Shown piece by piece: positions 21,701 through 31,684 of a stretch of DNA of 64,000 nucleotides (position 1 is the first letter of the stretch; the number at the start of each line of letters is the position of its first letter). The notes under the pieces were generated by a model. The model did no database searches. It was not told the DNA's origin and saw only the letters and a program-made list of their open reading frames with translations. Origin of the DNA: Diphasiastrum complanatum (lineage: Eukaryota > Streptophyta > Lycopodiopsida > Lycopodiales > Lycopodiaceae). Location: NCBI GenBank assembly GCA_029204225.1, contig CM055101.1, positions 33,547,683 through 33,611,682 on the forward strand. The letters are read 5' to 3'. The position numbers and the translations under genes were made by a program.

Positions 21701-21769
21701 CACTCCCTTCTGGTTCTAGGGAGGCGAAGGGTTCTTCATCAAACTCAAGCTGGATAAGCCCTTCTTGGT
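18734..21769 (-). pseudogene. Ty3/gypsy protease, RT and RNase H relic
   Basis: Read right to left. Retropepsin lies at 21177-21769 with the active site in VAIVIDGGSGVNIMS, still open. A linker region follows at 20334-21170. RT begins at about 20131 (VSPIVIVPKKNGK, VTKKDHFPLPF) and reaches the catalytic FLDD at about 19310-19320, followed by LAKC. RNase H lies at 18734-18979 (HTDASKYAIGIVL, EREALAMI). Stops and frame breaks occur between blocks, and a MITE (19416-19789) interrupts RT between the YAFP and FGLC motifs. No gag precedes protease; instead the frame is joined at 21770-21776 to the N-terminal half of a host Pro-rich gene. The matching gag piece is at 31998-32565. Confidence 0.85.
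19416..19789. mobile_element. MITE family copy 1, inserted in gypsy RT
   Basis: A 374-base non-coding element with imperfect terminal inverted repeats of about 30 bases: ATTAGAGGAGTTTTGA at the left, and ATTAGAGGAGTTCTAA when the right end is read on the minus strand. A second copy lies at 23148-23495. It interrupts the gypsy RT frame. Deleting the insert together with one copy of a TA dinucleotide brings the RT reading frame back into register, which points to a TA target duplication as in Tc1/mariner (Stowaway-like) elements. The terminal sequence is not the Stowaway consensus. Confidence 0.8.
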
Positions 21770-21962
21770 TCATGGTTGTTGGAGCTGGCTTTGGTTGTGG
21801 AGACTCTCTAGGTGCTGGATCATTCGTGGGAAGAGGCATGCCATCATCCGACGCTGATACCAAATTTACATAGAAGAAGAGAATGGGTACCATGAGCAAC
21901 CTTATCATCTGCATTGTTGATATGATGAACTCAAGCTCTTTTCTGTTTTTCATATTGAGCAT
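21177..21962 (-). CDS. Chimeric frame: Pro-rich gene N-half fused to gypsy protease
   Basis: An uninterrupted 261-codon frame. Residues 1-64 match the family proteins at 15203, 25315 and 58322: KNRKELEF, a signal peptide ending LVSAS, then DDGMPLPTN and a short Pro-rich stretch. From about residue 65 on, the sequence is Ty3/gypsy linker and retropepsin (VIDGGSGVNIMS near residue 170, then LLLRRPWL). The switch occurs at ACCATGA (21770-21776), 7 bases also present at the reciprocal join at 32566. The family promoter and 5' leader are intact, so a transcript could encode a secretory-targeted protease fragment; no expression is shown. Alternatively it is an inert fusion left by a rearrangement. 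Confidence 0.6.
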   Translation of the reverse strand: MLNMKNRKELEFIISTMQMIRLLMVPILFFYVNLVSASDDGMPLPTNDPAPRESPQPKPAPTTMNQEGLIQLEFDEEPFASLEPEGSGSEALTALLSGHVTLPLGDVLKNSKPLRQVLTIWLGDKNTPTGPSMNGESNDDQFIMAICATWENEKSNVTLPVQHKNLPSVAIVIDGGSGVNIMSLHIYREWGLSALKPAGFSIKLDDQSCVKPMGIVENGHVKVADLRFVINFTVLDLPKTTSSYRLLLRRPWLKLAKVRHD

Positions 21963-23147
21963 GTGTATCTTCCTCCACCAGCAGGTTCTGTATCTCTGAC
22001 TTTTCTTCTATGTCTAAAATGTTTTTATGCTTTTCAACAACTTCCTTATCCAGCGAGTGATAATCAGCTATATTGCTATTTAGCTCTAGACTGATAGACT
22101 GCTATTGCATTGTAAGTGCTATATATATATTAGAGAGAGCTGAATCTACAACTTACTCGCCATTCGAGTTTGTGCAAACAAAGCTGACAAACAACTGAAA
22201 GATAGATTTAGCTCACAATCAACTTGGAAGACATAGAAAGGCAAGCTCACATACAATTCTCAAAGTCTTAGAATCGATCAAAAACCTGGAGCTGTATGAA
22301 GGTACGATCTGCCCTGCTCCTGCAAGTCAACAACAGTTGTGATCCGGTTGCAATATTGTATGACCTGCCAAAATTATCATGCCTTAACAAGTTAAGTTAC
22401 ACACTCATAAGTTGTTAAACCTTTGTTTAAAATGTGCAAATGAAGTGTGCAATCATAAATTTCAAATTTTATTGAAATTTTAATGAATAGATAATGAGTA
22501 TTTGGAGACCCATTGTAGAGTTATGATCTGACTTTACTTAATGAATAGATAATGAGTATTTGGAGACCATTTGTAGAGTTATAATTTGAGCTTACTTAAA
22601 TGTTACATATCTTTCATTTTGATATTTAAGTTTTCTTTTGAAGTGATTCAAATTTTATTATCAATGTTGTAATCATCATTGGAGCTCAAACATTCTTTTA
22701 GTCAAAGTAAATAAAGGAGTATCAAATTTTCTATTTGTTAAAATAAATTCAGCCGACCAAATATAGAGAATTTGATTCTTTGCTTCATGTAGCTAAAGGG
22801 AAAAATACCAACAACCACCACATACATTGATGAATTAAATATAAAATCAAAGGATGTAAACATTATTGCTAATTTCTTTCTTTTTTGGATTCTGAGTTTT
22901 TCATCTTTCTATGCATCTCATAATCTTAATACTTTCAATATGCAGTGTGTACGTTAGAAGGATTCCTTCAGTTGTGTATGGTTTTTATTGTACAATACAA
23001 AGCTATTTTTTGAATGGTATAATATGCAAGAAGACGTTGATATTGATAACATAATATTTTTTTGTCTAATTTGGAGTTGACATAGTTTTGATTTGATGTT
23101 GTTCTCATTTTAATTCTTATTTGAAATCAAGTATTAGCAACGATGTC

Positions 23148-23495
23148 ATTAGGGGAGTTTTGAGCTCCAAAAAGACCCTTTAAGAATTCGTGCAAGATGT
23201 CTTTTATATTATTAAAATATTATAACACTAATACTTTTGACTTGCCATAACTTTTTAATCATAGCTCAAAAGTATATCATCTAATAAATCATTGGAAAGC
23301 CCTTGTTGAGCGCTTTCCAATGCACCAAACTCCACTAAATTTGGACTTACCACTAAAAAAATGTGGACTAAAAATTTACGTTACGTAGATTTCAAATTTG
23401 AGTGTTTTGATTGGTCCATGTGTAAGAAAAATTTAAGAAAAAATACAAAAAGAATCTTTACAAAGGGTCTTTTCTGGATTTAGAACTCCTCTAAT
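23148..23495. mobile_element. MITE family copy 2
   Basis: 348 bases closely matching 19416-19789, including TTACGTTACGTAGATTTC and GATTGGTCCATGTG. Its ends read ATTAGGGGAGTTTTGA and CTCCTCTAAT, again with TA next to the terminal repeat on both sides. It lacks about 20 bases present in copy 1 around 19620-19650. It lies in the loop of the inverted repeat. It is non-coding. Confidence 0.8.
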
Positions 23496-23894
23496 ATATA
23501 TGTATCGTCATGATAATATATCATAAGTGAGTGTTATACTTGCCAACAATCAAACTCTAGATACGACTATTACATATTAGTAAACATGATGAATGTGGCT
23601 TGGATTTCAACCAATCCAATCCCACATCCAACAGAAATTGATCTTATAGCCATGCTCTATCTTACAATGAAAAAAAAGTTGAACTAACAAATGAGCAGAT
23701 CTTGCGACATATGGATCCAACTAGATTTGGGATGCAACGAATTCTTGATCAACCTCCACTTAAACTTCTGAAAGCAATTATTCTGAAGGATGAAAGTCTT
23801 CTAGGGTGGTTTAGTATTCAAACTCTAATTTCTTATTATTATTATTGCATGCATAACATTATGAATCTAAGCTTCTAGGAAATTTTCAAATGTA

Positions 23895-24105
23895 TCTCTT
23901 TTCTATTTTTCATATTGAACACGTCTATCTTCCTCCACCAACAGGTTCCATATCTCTAACTTTTGTTGTGTGTGTAAATCATTTTAATGCTTTTCAACGA
24001 CTTCCTTATTAAAGAGTGATAATCAGCTATATTGATATTTAGCTCTAGACTAATAGACTGCTATTGCATCGTAAGTGCTTCATATATTAGAGAGAAATGT
24101 TCACA
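23895..24105 (-). pseudogene. Pro-rich gene family, 5' fragment (copy 3)
   Basis: Matches 21945-22140 in the same orientation: the first codons (AATATGAAAAATAG), the 5' leader with CTTCCTCCACCA on the plus strand, and the promoter with TATATTAGAGAGA near 24085-24100. The coding part ends after about ten codons. The family ATG context here reads GTG. It is a non-functional remnant inside the loop of the large inverted repeat. Confidence 0.7.
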
Positions 24106-25314
24106 AAGACATGAGCCAATTGAGAACCTAGATATATAATTTTCAAGTATCTATGTTCTTATTGCATATTTTTCCAATTAAAATTTGTGTCACAATTTTA
24201 TTTTGAATGTAGTTCAAGTCATTTAAATTCCAAAATGTCGTAAGAAAGACATATTTGATGTTTGTCAATTTTTTGTACAAGACATCTTATGTAATGAAGT
24301 CTCTTTTGTGTAAACTGCTTGTTGACTGTTAACTCATTAAATAGCTTTTCTAAAATTTTAGCTAAGTCTTGTTTAGAGTTTTTATTTTTATTTCGGCTAT
24401 TTTTTTGTTTTGCTATATTTTGTATTTTTTGTATTTTTTTGATAGAAGGTAGCATTTGGTAGTCAGCATTTTAAAGTTTATTGGCCAACTTTAATATAAA
24501 TATATTGAATTTCATAGTTATTCAGCTCATCAATGTATGTGGTTGTTGTTGGTATTTTTCCCTTTAGCTACACGAATCAAAGAATCAAATTCTCTATATT
24601 TGGTCGGCTGAATTTATTTTAACAAACATAAAATTTGATATTCCTTTATTTACTTTGACTCAAAGAATGTTTGAGCTCCAATGATAGTTACAACATTAAT
24701 ATTAAAATTTGAATCGCCTCAAAAGAAAACCTAAATATCAAAATGAAAGACATGTAAGATTTAAATAAACTCAAATTATATCTCTACAATGGGTCTCCAA
24801 ATACTCATTATCTATTCATTAAAATTTAAAATTTATGATTGCACACTTCATTTGCACATTTTGAGCAAAGGTTTAACTGTGTAACTTAACTTGTAAGGCA
24901 TGCTAATTTTGGCAGGTCATACATTGCAAAGGATCGCAGCTGCTGCTGACTTGCAGGAGCAGGGCAGATGATATCTTCATACAGCTCCAGGTTTCTGATC
25001 CATTCTAAGACTTTGAAGAATTGTATATTGTGATTTTGTCTTTCTACGTCTTCCAAGTTGATTGTGAGCTAAGTCTATCTTTCGGTTGTTTGTCAGCTCC
25101 GTTTGCACAATCTTGAATGGAGAGTAAGCTGTAGATTCAGCTCTCTCTAATATATATAGCACTTACGATGCAATAGCAGTATATCAGTATAGAGCTGAAT
25201 ATCAATATAGTTGGTTATCACTCTGGATAAGGAAGTTGTTGGAAAGCATAAAACGATTAATTAGAAAGAGAACAAAAGTCTGAGATACGGAACTTGAAGA
25301 TACACGTGCTCAAT

Positions 25315-25656
25315 ATGAAAAACAGGAAAGAGCTTGAGTTCATCATATCAGCAGTGCTGATGATAAGGTTGATCATGGTACCCATTCTCTTCTTCTATGT
25401 AAATTTGGTATCAGCGTCGGATGATGGCATGCCTCTTCCCACGAATGATCCAGCGCCTAGAGAGTCTTCACAACCAAAGCTAGCTCCAACTCACCATGAT
25501 CATGGGCATGGTGTACCATCTCCCAATCATGGCTCAGGTGGCAATTCAGCATGGAAAATAGCATGCATAAGTATCAGAGTGATCATCGGCGCATCCATTC
25601 TGATAGGCGTTGTTGTATTCATTTGCAAAAAGATGAGAAAACGCAGACATGGCTAG
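25315..25656 (+). CDS. Pro-rich membrane protein, family copy 4 (short form)
   Basis: 113 codons from ATG 25315. It has the family signal peptide (LIMVPILFFYVNLVSAS), a shortened Pro/His segment (THHDHGHGVPSPNHGSGG), one membrane span (SAWKIACISIRVIIGAS and on) and a basic KKMRKRRHG end. The two upstream ATGs used by other copies read ATA and GTG here, so the start moves to this ATG. A TAG at 25654 removes the HCGDAT tail of about 14 residues found in the copies at 15203, 58322 and 32566. The Pro-rich repeat block is about 45 residues shorter than in copy 1. TATATATAG lies upstream at about 25150. It could be a functional short paralogue or an early pseudogene; the Arg within the membrane span favours decay. 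Confidence 0.5.
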   Translation: MKNRKELEFIISAVLMIRLIMVPILFFYVNLVSASDDGMPLPTNDPAPRESSQPKLAPTHHDHGHGVPSPNHGSGGNSAWKIACISIRVIIGASILIGVVVFICKKMRKRRHG

Positions 25657-26130
25657 TATGGAGATGCTACCGACCAAGAAGCTACAACTGCTTAGTAAAA
25701 CATCGTCGCTGCGTATCTGATTATATTATAATTACTATATGTTGATGAATGGCGTCAATGAGTCAACAGTTTTGATTCCTTAATGATAATTCCATTGGTG
25801 GTTCTTGGGCTCTAAGCTACAATTATACGTTGCTTGCCAGGAATGGCTTAATGATGAATATTGCACATGATTTTATTTACTATTTAACTCTTGAGCAGAA
25901 GATTCAGAGCTCAGATCATACAAAATCGACTAAATTAATGACTTAAATGGGTTGCAGAATAGATTCTCAACAATTTAGTCAGCTAATTTAAACGATCTTA
26001 GCATATGTACATTGTAGTGTTAGCATGTACTTCTGGCATATGAAGTGTTAGTATGTATTCTTATTATCTTTAATATCTCACCGATGTAACATCTTTAGCT
26101 AAAAGTTTTAAATTAAACGTTTGCTAAACG
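25530..26130. repeat. 3' half and 3' flank duplicated at 32590-33190
   Basis: The last part of copy 4 and about 450 bases of 3' flank match 32590-33190 in direct orientation. Shared phrases include AATATTGCACATGATTTTAT and GTATGTATTCTTATTATC. The flank was therefore copied with the gene. Confidence 0.8.
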
Positions 26131-26199
26131 AATATATAATGCATCATAATCTACCATCTCTTGAGTAATGTGTTTGCAATGTGCTGAAAATATCAGTTC

Positions 26200-26660
26200 A
26201 TAAAGATGTTGTAAACTTGGCCTAGTACTTCAAAGTAGAGATAAACAATTTGGAAATCGTTCCATCTCTAAGTGCTTATTTGACCTTTGAAGTCAGATTT
26301 AGGATAATGATTTTCTGGGTAAATGTGAAAGTTAAAGGATTCGCTTGTTAGCTTTTGAACTTGATCTTCACGATAAGTCAACTGCTCATCCTGTGTTTCA
26401 TGTAAAATGGTTAAGACTTAGTTTATAAGATGATGGCAGTTGGATGTATTGAGGATTTTACCCATTTGGAGGACTTATCACTCAATGTACCTTTGGAACC
26501 TAAAAGAGTACTGAGAACCAAAGATAAATAATTGAGGAATCATTCTATCTTTGAGTGCTTGATTAGGTAGATGGGTTAGATTCAGGATGATGATTTATGG
26601 AAAAAAGTTAAAAGCATAATGAGGATCTTCCCTAGTTTTTTCGTTCTGAGGACAAAACTT
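26200..26660 (+). pseudogene. Ty3/gypsy chromovirus chromodomain relic, partly duplicated
   Basis: The plus strand reads HPVFHVKWL near 26395, DDGSWM, then LSLNVPLEPKRVLRTKDK and LRNHSIFECLI with a trailing DDDLW. This is the end of a chromovirus integrase with its chromodomain (VLRTK..., W.G....D..W). Several stops fall inside (for example at TAATTG and TAGATG). A second, more decayed copy of the chromodomain part lies just upstream at about 26200-26330. It is dead. Confidence 0.7.
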
Positions 26661-27080
26661 GTTCAGTTACTCTAGTGTATAAGGTTACTGTTATGCCTCT
26701 TCATTCTGGACTTGGCCGATATTGTAATAAATGATCTTATGAGGGCCCATATCTGTAATTGGACTATGAGAACTTGCATGATGTTTGACTATTATAATGC
26801 AAGAATAGGAGGTCAATTGCTTATGTTTGGGCTGTATGGAATCCTAGAAGGAATATCTTCTCCCTAATGGAGATTATATATACTTGTGGAACTCGCCCAT
26901 CTCCCTATTGGATTTTCTAATTCAAGAAGCCAGGATCCTCTCCTCTCTTGCATCCAATCACCATGGCTACTAAGAATAGCTCTTAATGAATGTTTACACG
27001 ATCAAGAAGTACCATTCCAAATGGCAGAACCGGAGGTTTCTCAGACAAAAGTGCTTACAAGTCTTTTGACTAGAGGAGAG
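26661..27080. other. Possible gypsy 3' flank, no gene
   Basis: Follows the chromodomain relic and may include its 3' LTR (for example TAATGGAGATTATATATAC near 26866), but no terminal repeat or pair could be identified. It ends at the copia LTR start at 27081. Confidence 0.35.
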
Positions 27081-27735
27081 TGTGAAAAATACAGATCCTA
27101 AGTGGATCTAAACTCCAAGATCATTGGCTTGAATGCTTGCACTCCAAACTACATAAGCTAGGAATTGGCAACACATTCTATGCTACCTAGAATGCAAAGA
27201 ACTTGATCAAAAAGCATTTATCACAAATGGAAACTTCCATAAACATCAAGTGCGGCCCAAAATAGCATTATACAGTCCATAATACATCAGCCTATCACTT
27301 TTGGAAAGCACCTAAGATCATACACAATAGCTTGAAGACAATACACACAACAATGCTCTCAATGGAGGAAGAAACAATGACAATGATCTATTGATCTCAA
27401 TGAAGCATACAAAAGGTTTCTCCAACCTGTTCTCCACGACTTCCCTACTATTTATGGATGAGGAAGATGACTCTCTCTCCTCTCTCTAGAAGGTACTTGA
27501 CCCTAGATATTCCCTATATAGGAAAAATAGCTAAAAATGGCTTATATGACCAAAATACATCAAAATGGTCTCATTTTGAAGGGTATGAAGTTTGACACTT
27601 CATCATACTGAAAAAATACAGTAAATAAAAACATTGTGGCCTGGTTCACACGTGTGAAACTCCAGAACCAAAACTATTTACAATTTTAGCCAATTTAGGC
27701 CTCAAACTAGCTAGGAAATGTTGACAATTTTCACA
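27081..27735 (-). mobile_element. 3' LTR of copia element 1
   Basis: 655 bases with terminal inverted repeats TGTGAAAAAT and ATTTTCACA. A TATA-type CCTATATAGG lies at 27513-27522. The palindrome TTCACACGTGTGAA lies at 27645-27658, about 80 bases from the LTR start. A polypurine tract (GAAGAGGGAG on the minus strand) adjoins it at 27736-27745. The pol stop codon overlaps the first bases of the LTR. No matching LTR was found beyond the 5' side of the coding region. Confidence 0.85.
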
Positions 27736-30700
27736 CTCCCTCTTCAACATTGGATGCTAGTTTCAACATAGTCTTTGAGCACATTCCAAGATTAGATCTA
27801 TGCATTAAATATAGGTCCTTTCCCAATGGTTTGGTGAAGATATCAGCCACACACTCCTTTGAAGAGACATGTTGAAGCTCCACCTCTTTGGCAATGACTT
27901 GATCTCTCACAAAATGGTGAGCAATCTCAATGTGCTTGCTCCTTGCATGAAAAACAGGATTGCTTGCCAAGCTTTGGGCTGAAAGGTTATCACAAAGTAT
28001 GATTGGAGTCTTCTCTGGTTCCAGCAAGTGAAGATCCAATAACATCCTCTTGATCCAAAGAATCTCCTTGGTGCATGTTGTTAATGCCTTGTACTCGGCT
28101 TCGGTGGAAGATAGAGAGATAGTTGGTTGCTTCTTTGATAGCCATGAGACCACTCCATCTCCAAGATAGATTGCAAAGGCACTTGTTGACTTCCTATCCA
28201 TTTGATCACCTGCAAAATCTGAATCTGAAAATCCACAAAGGTTAGGTGTAGTACCTCCATACAAGATGCCAAAATCTCTAGATCCCGAGATGTATCTAAG
28301 TACTCTCTTTCCTAGCTTCCAATGAGCCTCACTAGGATCTTGCATAAATTGACTTAGTTTACCAACCACAAAGCTTAGATCAGGTCTTGTGATGGTTAAC
28401 CATATAAGAGATCCTATTAGCTTTCTATAGAGAGTAATGTCCTTGAAGGATCTTTCATTACTTCTTGTAGTTAGCTTTACATTTGATTCCATAGGAGTAG
28501 AAACAACTTTACAATCTTCCATATGAAACCTTTTTAGAATAGAGTTAACATACTTTTCTTGACATATGAATGTAGATTTAGAAGTTCTAATAATCTCTAT
28601 TCCTAAGATATAATGAAGTTTACCAAGATCTTGAATTTCAAACTCTCTTTTGAGTGCCATCTTGATTTCATCTATATCTAGATTGTTACCACCACTTAAG
28701 ATAATGTCATCAACATAGATCAAAAGTAAAGTGATATCATTTTCATTCAATCTAAAGTAGAGAGAATGATCATACTCACTCATAACAAAGTTTTGAGAAA
28801 GTAAGAAGGAATTGAGCTTAGCATACCAACTCCTTGGTGCTTGCTTTAGCCCATACAAACTCTTTTGGAGATAGCACACATGATTAGGCTCATCATGTGA
28901 AACATAGCCCTCGGGTTGCTCCATGTAAATATCTTCTTCAAGATCACCATTCAAGAAGGCATTAGTAACATCCATTTGCCACATATCCCAATCATAAAGA
29001 GTTGCAAGAGAGATTAGGATTCGAATAGTTACCATCTTTGCCACGGGTGCAAAGGTCTCATCATAGTCAATACCATATTCTTGAGCATACCCCTTTGCCA
29101 CCAACCTTGCCTTGTACTTGTTGATTGATCCATCTTGATTTGTCTTGATCTTGAAGATCCACTTACAACCAATTGCCTTCTTGTCCTTTGGAAGCTTTAC
29201 CAACCTCCATGTGTTGCTTTTGATGAGTGCTTGATGCTCATGATCCATGGCTTGGATCCATTCCTTCTTTTGAATTGCTTCACCTACACAAGTTGGTTCA
29301 TCAAAAGAGGTAAGAAAAGCAAAGTTAGAGTTGTCCACCACTTGCTTTCCTTTTTCATCATAGGTTAGCCTTGATGGCTTAGCCCTTTGCCTTTGAGTCT
29401 TCCTTGAAGTTTGCTTTGGAGTGGCATCTCCATCTTCATCCAAGACATCTTGCACATCATGATGATTAGTAGGCACATCAACATCAACATCAACAACATT
29501 GGAAACATTCTCTTCATGAAAGATGACATCCCTACTTATGACAACTTTCTTTGTAGAAGGAATGTACACTTTGTAAGCCTTGCTTACTTCACTATAGCCA
29601 ACAAACACACCCTTCTTTGATGAAGGATCTTCTTTAGTTCTATCATCAAGTGTGATATTGACAAAACATGTACATCCAAAGATCCTACAATGCTTGACAC
29701 TCGGCCTTCTACCATAAAGAACCTCATGAGGAGTTTTACCATCCAAGGAAGCACTTGTCCATCTATTACATAGATAGTTAGCACATGCTAAAGCTTCCCC
29801 CCAAAAAGACTTAGCAAGATTAGCATGTAGTCTCATTGCCTTGGCACATTCACAAAGGGTTCTATTCTTCCTCTCGGCCACTCCATTCTGTTGTGGAGTC
29901 CTAGGACTAGACATCTCCCTCTTAATCCCATGTGCTATACAAAAGTCTTTGAACCTATTTGAGGTGTATTCCCCTCCATTATCAGATCTTAAGCATTTGA
30001 TCTTTGTATTGAATTGGTTTTCCATTTCATTCTTGAACTTGACAAATGCAGCAAACACTTCATCCTTACTTTTAAGAAGATAGATCCAAGTATACCTACT
30101 AAAGTCATCAATGAAAGTTGCATACATCTTTGCCCCACCATTGCTAGTTGTACTAGAAGAATGAATATCAGAATGCACAAGTTGAAAAGCTTCTTTAGAT
30201 CTAGAAGTAGATCTAGAATAAGCAAGTCTATGAGATTTGGACAAGGCACAATGTTCACAAACACTATTGTTTGCAACAAGACTTTTAGGGAGACCAAGAA
30301 CAAGCTCTTTCTTTGCCATTACCTCCAAAGATTTGAAGTTGGGATGGCCCAACCTCTTGTGCCAAACTTCTTGGTTTGTCAATTGCTCCCTAGCCATACA
30401 TCCTTCATGATTAGAGATCACACATGCATCAAGCTTGAAAAGTTTACCATGCCTCCTACCTTGAGCAATCAAGGATCCACATTTACTTATCAAACATGCA
30501 TCTCCAATGAACTCCACATCAAGTCCTTTGTCAATCATTTGACTTACACTAAGCAAATTCTTAGTGATTGAAGGAATGTACAAAACATTTTCAAGATTTG
30601 CTTTCCTATTTGTTGAAAGGGAAATAGGAATAGTGCCTATGCCTTTGATGTCACATTGACCATCATTTGCAGTGTAGATGATGTTACCTTCTCCCTCATA

Positions 30701-31684
30701 AGACAATAAGGATGTAAAGTATTCCTTATGTCTTGTCATGTGAGATGAGGCTCCACTATCAATCCACCAAGGATCATTATCATCTATGTTGGCTAACAAA
30801 CTTGAAGTCATAACAAGTGATTCACATGTGTTATGTTCTTCCTCATCTATTGTAAGATTTCCTTGCCTCTCTCCTTGCTCTCTTTTCTTCTTATAACATT
30901 CATTTGCAAAATGACCTTTTATCCCACAATAAAAGCACTTGAACTTTGACTTATTGTTCTTAGTAGAAGAGGAAGAGGAAGAGTGATCATCATGATCAAA
31001 GTTACCACCTTTGGACCATTTCCCTTTGCCTTTACCTTTGCCCTTGAATTTGCCTTTTGTGAAGAAAGCCTCTTCACCTCCACCTTGCAAGGATGCACCA
31101 TCAAGCTTTGATTGCAACCTATGTTCTTCAGCCAATAAGATTTCTTGCAAGTCAACCACACTTGGCAAGACTCTTTGAATGGCAAAACTTTGCACAAGGT
31201 TAGCATGTTCATTTAGCAAACCATTCAACATAACTTGGACTATTTCACCATCTTTTATGTTCTCATCAATGCATGCTAAATCATCACTTAGGGACTTAAC
31301 TCTCAAGATAAATGCATGAGCACTTTCACCCTCTCTTTGCCTACTAGAAAATATTTGTCTCCTTAGGGTCAATACCCTAGATGTGGACTTTGATTCAAAG
31401 AGCTTCTTTAAGGCATTCCATGCCTCACTTGCACTTTGACACTTTCCAACTTCCTTGAGAAGTTCATTTGTAACATTCATTTTAATGATATGAAGAGCCC
31501 TTTTGGCCTTCTTATCAAACCTTTGTTGCTCTTGAAGTGTGAGAGGTCTCTCTTCAATTTCTGCAACTATGTCCATGAGTTCATTCAACTCAAGTAAGGA
31601 CTCCATCCTCACTTTCCAAGTAGAGTAGTTTGATGAACTCAACCTTTCACTAGACTCTAGCATGATCTCACCATTGGAAGCCAT
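27731..31684 (-). CDS. Ty1/copia gag-pol polyprotein, intact frame (element 1)
   Basis: 1317 codons without a break, in copia order. UBN2-type Gag lies at about 15-200 and a zinc knuckle CX2CX4HX4C at Cys250-Cys263. The aspartic protease DSGASSH has Asp309. A GAG-pre-integrase HKRLGHP starts at His442. Integrase has Asp506, Asp568 and Glu604 (a DD35E spacing). RT carries YVDD at 990-993, and RNase H ends near SSTEAEYKAL at about 1195. The product would drive reverse transcription and integration in cytoplasmic virus-like particles. ATG at 31684 (MASNGE) fits the family start. The TGA stop lies inside the LTR. The 5' LTR and a clear primer-binding site are missing, so the copy probably cannot be transcribed from its own promoter despite the intact frame. 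Confidence 0.95.
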   Translation of the reverse strand: MASNGEIMLESSERLSSSNYSTWKVRMESLLELNELMDIVAEIEERPLTLQEQQRFDKKAKRALHIIKMNVTNELLKEVGKCQSASEAWNALKKLFESKSTSRVLTLRRQIFSSRQREGESAHAFILRVKSLSDDLACIDENIKDGEIVQVMLNGLLNEHANLVQSFAIQRVLPSVVDLQEILLAEEHRLQSKLDGASLQGGGEEAFFTKGKFKGKGKGKGKWSKGGNFDHDDHSSSSSSTKNNKSKFKCFYCGIKGHFANECYKKKREQGERQGNLTIDEEEHNTCESLVMTSSLLANIDDNDPWWIDSGASSHMTRHKEYFTSLLSYEGEGNIIYTANDGQCDIKGIGTIPISLSTNRKANLENVLYIPSITKNLLSVSQMIDKGLDVEFIGDACLISKCGSLIAQGRRHGKLFKLDACVISNHEGCMAREQLTNQEVWHKRLGHPNFKSLEVMAKKELVLGLPKSLVANNSVCEHCALSKSHRLAYSRSTSRSKEAFQLVHSDIHSSSTTSNGGAKMYATFIDDFSRYTWIYLLKSKDEVFAAFVKFKNEMENQFNTKIKCLRSDNGGEYTSNRFKDFCIAHGIKREMSSPRTPQQNGVAERKNRTLCECAKAMRLHANLAKSFWGEALACANYLCNRWTSASLDGKTPHEVLYGRRPSVKHCRIFGCTCFVNITLDDRTKEDPSSKKGVFVGYSEVSKAYKVYIPSTKKVVISRDVIFHEENVSNVVDVDVDVPTNHHDVQDVLDEDGDATPKQTSRKTQRQRAKPSRLTYDEKGKQVVDNSNFAFLTSFDEPTCVGEAIQKKEWIQAMDHEHQALIKSNTWRLVKLPKDKKAIGCKWIFKIKTNQDGSINKYKARLVAKGYAQEYGIDYDETFAPVAKMVTIRILISLATLYDWDMWQMDVTNAFLNGDLEEDIYMEQPEGYVSHDEPNHVCYLQKSLYGLKQAPRSWYAKLNSFLLSQNFVMSEYDHSLYFRLNENDITLLLIYVDDIILSGGNNLDIDEIKMALKREFEIQDLGKLHYILGIEIIRTSKSTFICQEKYVNSILKRFHMEDCKVVSTPMESNVKLTTRSNERSFKDITLYRKLIGSLIWLTITRPDLSFVVGKLSQFMQDPSEAHWKLGKRVLRYISGSRDFGILYGGTTPNLCGFSDSDFAGDQMDRKSTSAFAIYLGDGVVSWLSKKQPTISLSSTEAEYKALTTCTKEILWIKRMLLDLHLLEPEKTPIILCDNLSAQSLASNPVFHARSKHIEIAHHFVRDQVIAKEVELQHVSSKECVADIFTKPLGKDLYLMHRSNLGMCSKTMLKLASNVEEGV

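Larger units (their letters stand above)
21785..25480. repeat. Large head-to-head inverted repeat of Pro-rich gene promoters
   Basis: The left arm, about 21785-22845, matches the complement of the right arm, about 24505-25480. The arms cover the N-terminal codons, 5' leader, TATA region and roughly 700 bases upstream. Shared landmarks include the phrase CAGCCGACCAAATATAGAG at 22751 and its complement near 24600, and the ATAATGAGTATTTGGAGACC phrase. The two genes point outward, minus-strand copy at 21962 and plus-strand copy at 25315. The 1.66 kb loop contains MITE copy 2 and a further 5' fragment of the gene family. Confidence 0.8.

Noticed and set aside
29989-30571. Open frames on both strands inside the copia polyprotein region
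   Set aside because: Shadows of the 27731-31684 gag-pol frame.
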